From the NCBI GenBank assembly GCA_020028375.1, contig JAHZNX010000026.1, forward strand, positions 1 to 13,632: DNA of 13,632 bases. The letters are read 5' to 3'. Source of the stretch: Betaproteobacteria bacterium (lineage in GTDB: Bacteria > Pseudomonadota > Gammaproteobacteria > Burkholderiales > SG8-41). The notes beneath the pieces are model-generated. The model was not told the DNA's origin. It was given only the letters and a program-made list of their open reading frames with translations, and did no database searches. The translations under genes were made by a program, and so were the position numbers. Below are positions 13,170 through 13,632 of the stretch, in pieces (position 1 is the first letter of the stretch; each line of letters opens with the position of its first letter).

Positions 13170-13632
13170 ACAGCAAGGCGGTGTATCCGGGAACCTTCGA
13201 TCCGATCACGCTCGGCCATGAAGACTTGATACGGCGCGCGGCGAGACTGTTCGATACCCTGATCGTGGCGATCGCCGACAGCGGCGCCAAACGGCCATTC
13301 TTTACCCGCGACGAGCGCGTGGATATGGCGCGTGAAGCACTGAAGAATCTCAGGAATGTCGAGGTCGTGGGATTTTCCGGCCTGTTGATGCAATTCGTGC
13401 AGGAGCACAATGCACGGGTGGTGGTCCGGGGCTTGCGCGCGGTGTCCGATTTCGAGTACGAATTCCAGCTCGCCGGAATGAACCGCGGCATATATCCCGA
13501 TGTCGAGACATTGTTCCTGACGCCCGGCGAGCAGTACATGTTCATTTCCGCAACCATCGTGCGCGAGATCTCCGTCCTGGGCGGAGATGTCAGCAAGTTC
13601 GTGGCGCCGCATGTCGCGAAGCGGCTCACGGC
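13166..13632 (+). CDS. coaD: Phosphopantetheine adenylyltransferase, 3' end cut by window
   Basis: The first 155 codons of an enzyme of about 160 residues. It transfers AMP from ATP to 4'-phosphopantetheine, the fourth step of coenzyme A synthesis. The nucleotidyltransferase motif is YPGTFDPITLGH (7-18, with T10 and H18). RGLRAVSDFEYEFQLAGMNR and the ISATIVREISVLGGDVSKFV segment (the family's ISSTxVRE signature) follow. ATG 13166 overlaps the rsmD stop by ATGA. Only the last few residues and the stop should be missing. By eye it uses more A/T-ending codons than rsmD. Confidence 0.96.
   Translation, partial: MNSKAVYPGTFDPITLGHEDLIRRAARLFDTLIVAIADSGAKRPFFTRDERVDMAREALKNLRNVEVVGFSGLLMQFVQEHNARVVVRGLRAVSDFEYEFQLAGMNRGIYPDVETLFLTPGEQYMFISATIVREISVLGGDVSKFVAPHVAKRLT

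Overview
This window looks like a chromosomal segment from a high-GC proteobacterium. The gene order and protein types fit Betaproteobacteria or a related gammaproteobacterial lineage, and I cannot settle the genus from sequence alone. The evidence is the conserved block rpoH-ftsX-ftsE-ftsY, two M16 peptidase-like genes, rsmD and coaD, together with ctaB-SCO and a Tat-exported high-potential iron-sulfur protein (HiPIP). No tRNA, rRNA, CRISPR array, transposase or phage gene was seen.

Region 1 (1-3234, + strand) is a respiratory block. It holds the 3' part of a heme-copper oxidase subunit I, two different subunit III-family proteins, a small subunit IV/CyoD-like protein with a His-rich N-terminus, and a membrane-anchored cytochrome c with one heme. 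The oxidase genes are tightly packed (gaps of 19, 15 and 8 bp). Part of this block is much poorer in GC than the rest: by hand count 53 of 120 bases at 841-960, against 89 of 120 at 8221-8340.

Region 2 (3235-5485) holds a HiPIP gene on the - strand, which could donate electrons to an oxidase. It is followed on the + strand by heme O synthase (ctaB) and an SCO-type copper chaperone lipoprotein. These are assembly factors for a heme-copper oxidase, so regions 1 and 2 form one functional neighbourhood. Two hairpins with U-tracts on the - strand close the HiPIP and rpoH transcripts.

Region 3 (5538-9725, - strand) reads ftsY, ftsE, ftsX, rpoH in transcription order: the SRP receptor, the FtsEX division ABC complex and the heat-shock sigma factor. 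A good sigma-E-like promoter lies just upstream of rpoH, in the same layout as the E. coli rpoH P3 promoter.

The most unusual part is 7466-8012. FtsE and ftsX, usually adjacent or overlapping, are separated here by about 547 bp of GC-rich DNA. It is packed with alternating-orientation palindromic repeats whose hairpin arms differ in sequence but still pair. One reading frame crosses the whole insert: it starts in an ATGA overlap with the ftsE stop and ends in an ATGA overlap with the ftsX start.

Region 4 (9842-13632, + strand) holds two exported M16-family proteins. The first has the zinc motif HxxEH and the second has lost it, so they look like an active/inactive pair. Then come rsmD (16S rRNA methyltransferase) and coaD (phosphopantetheine adenylyltransferase), which overlap by ATGA; coaD runs off the window end.
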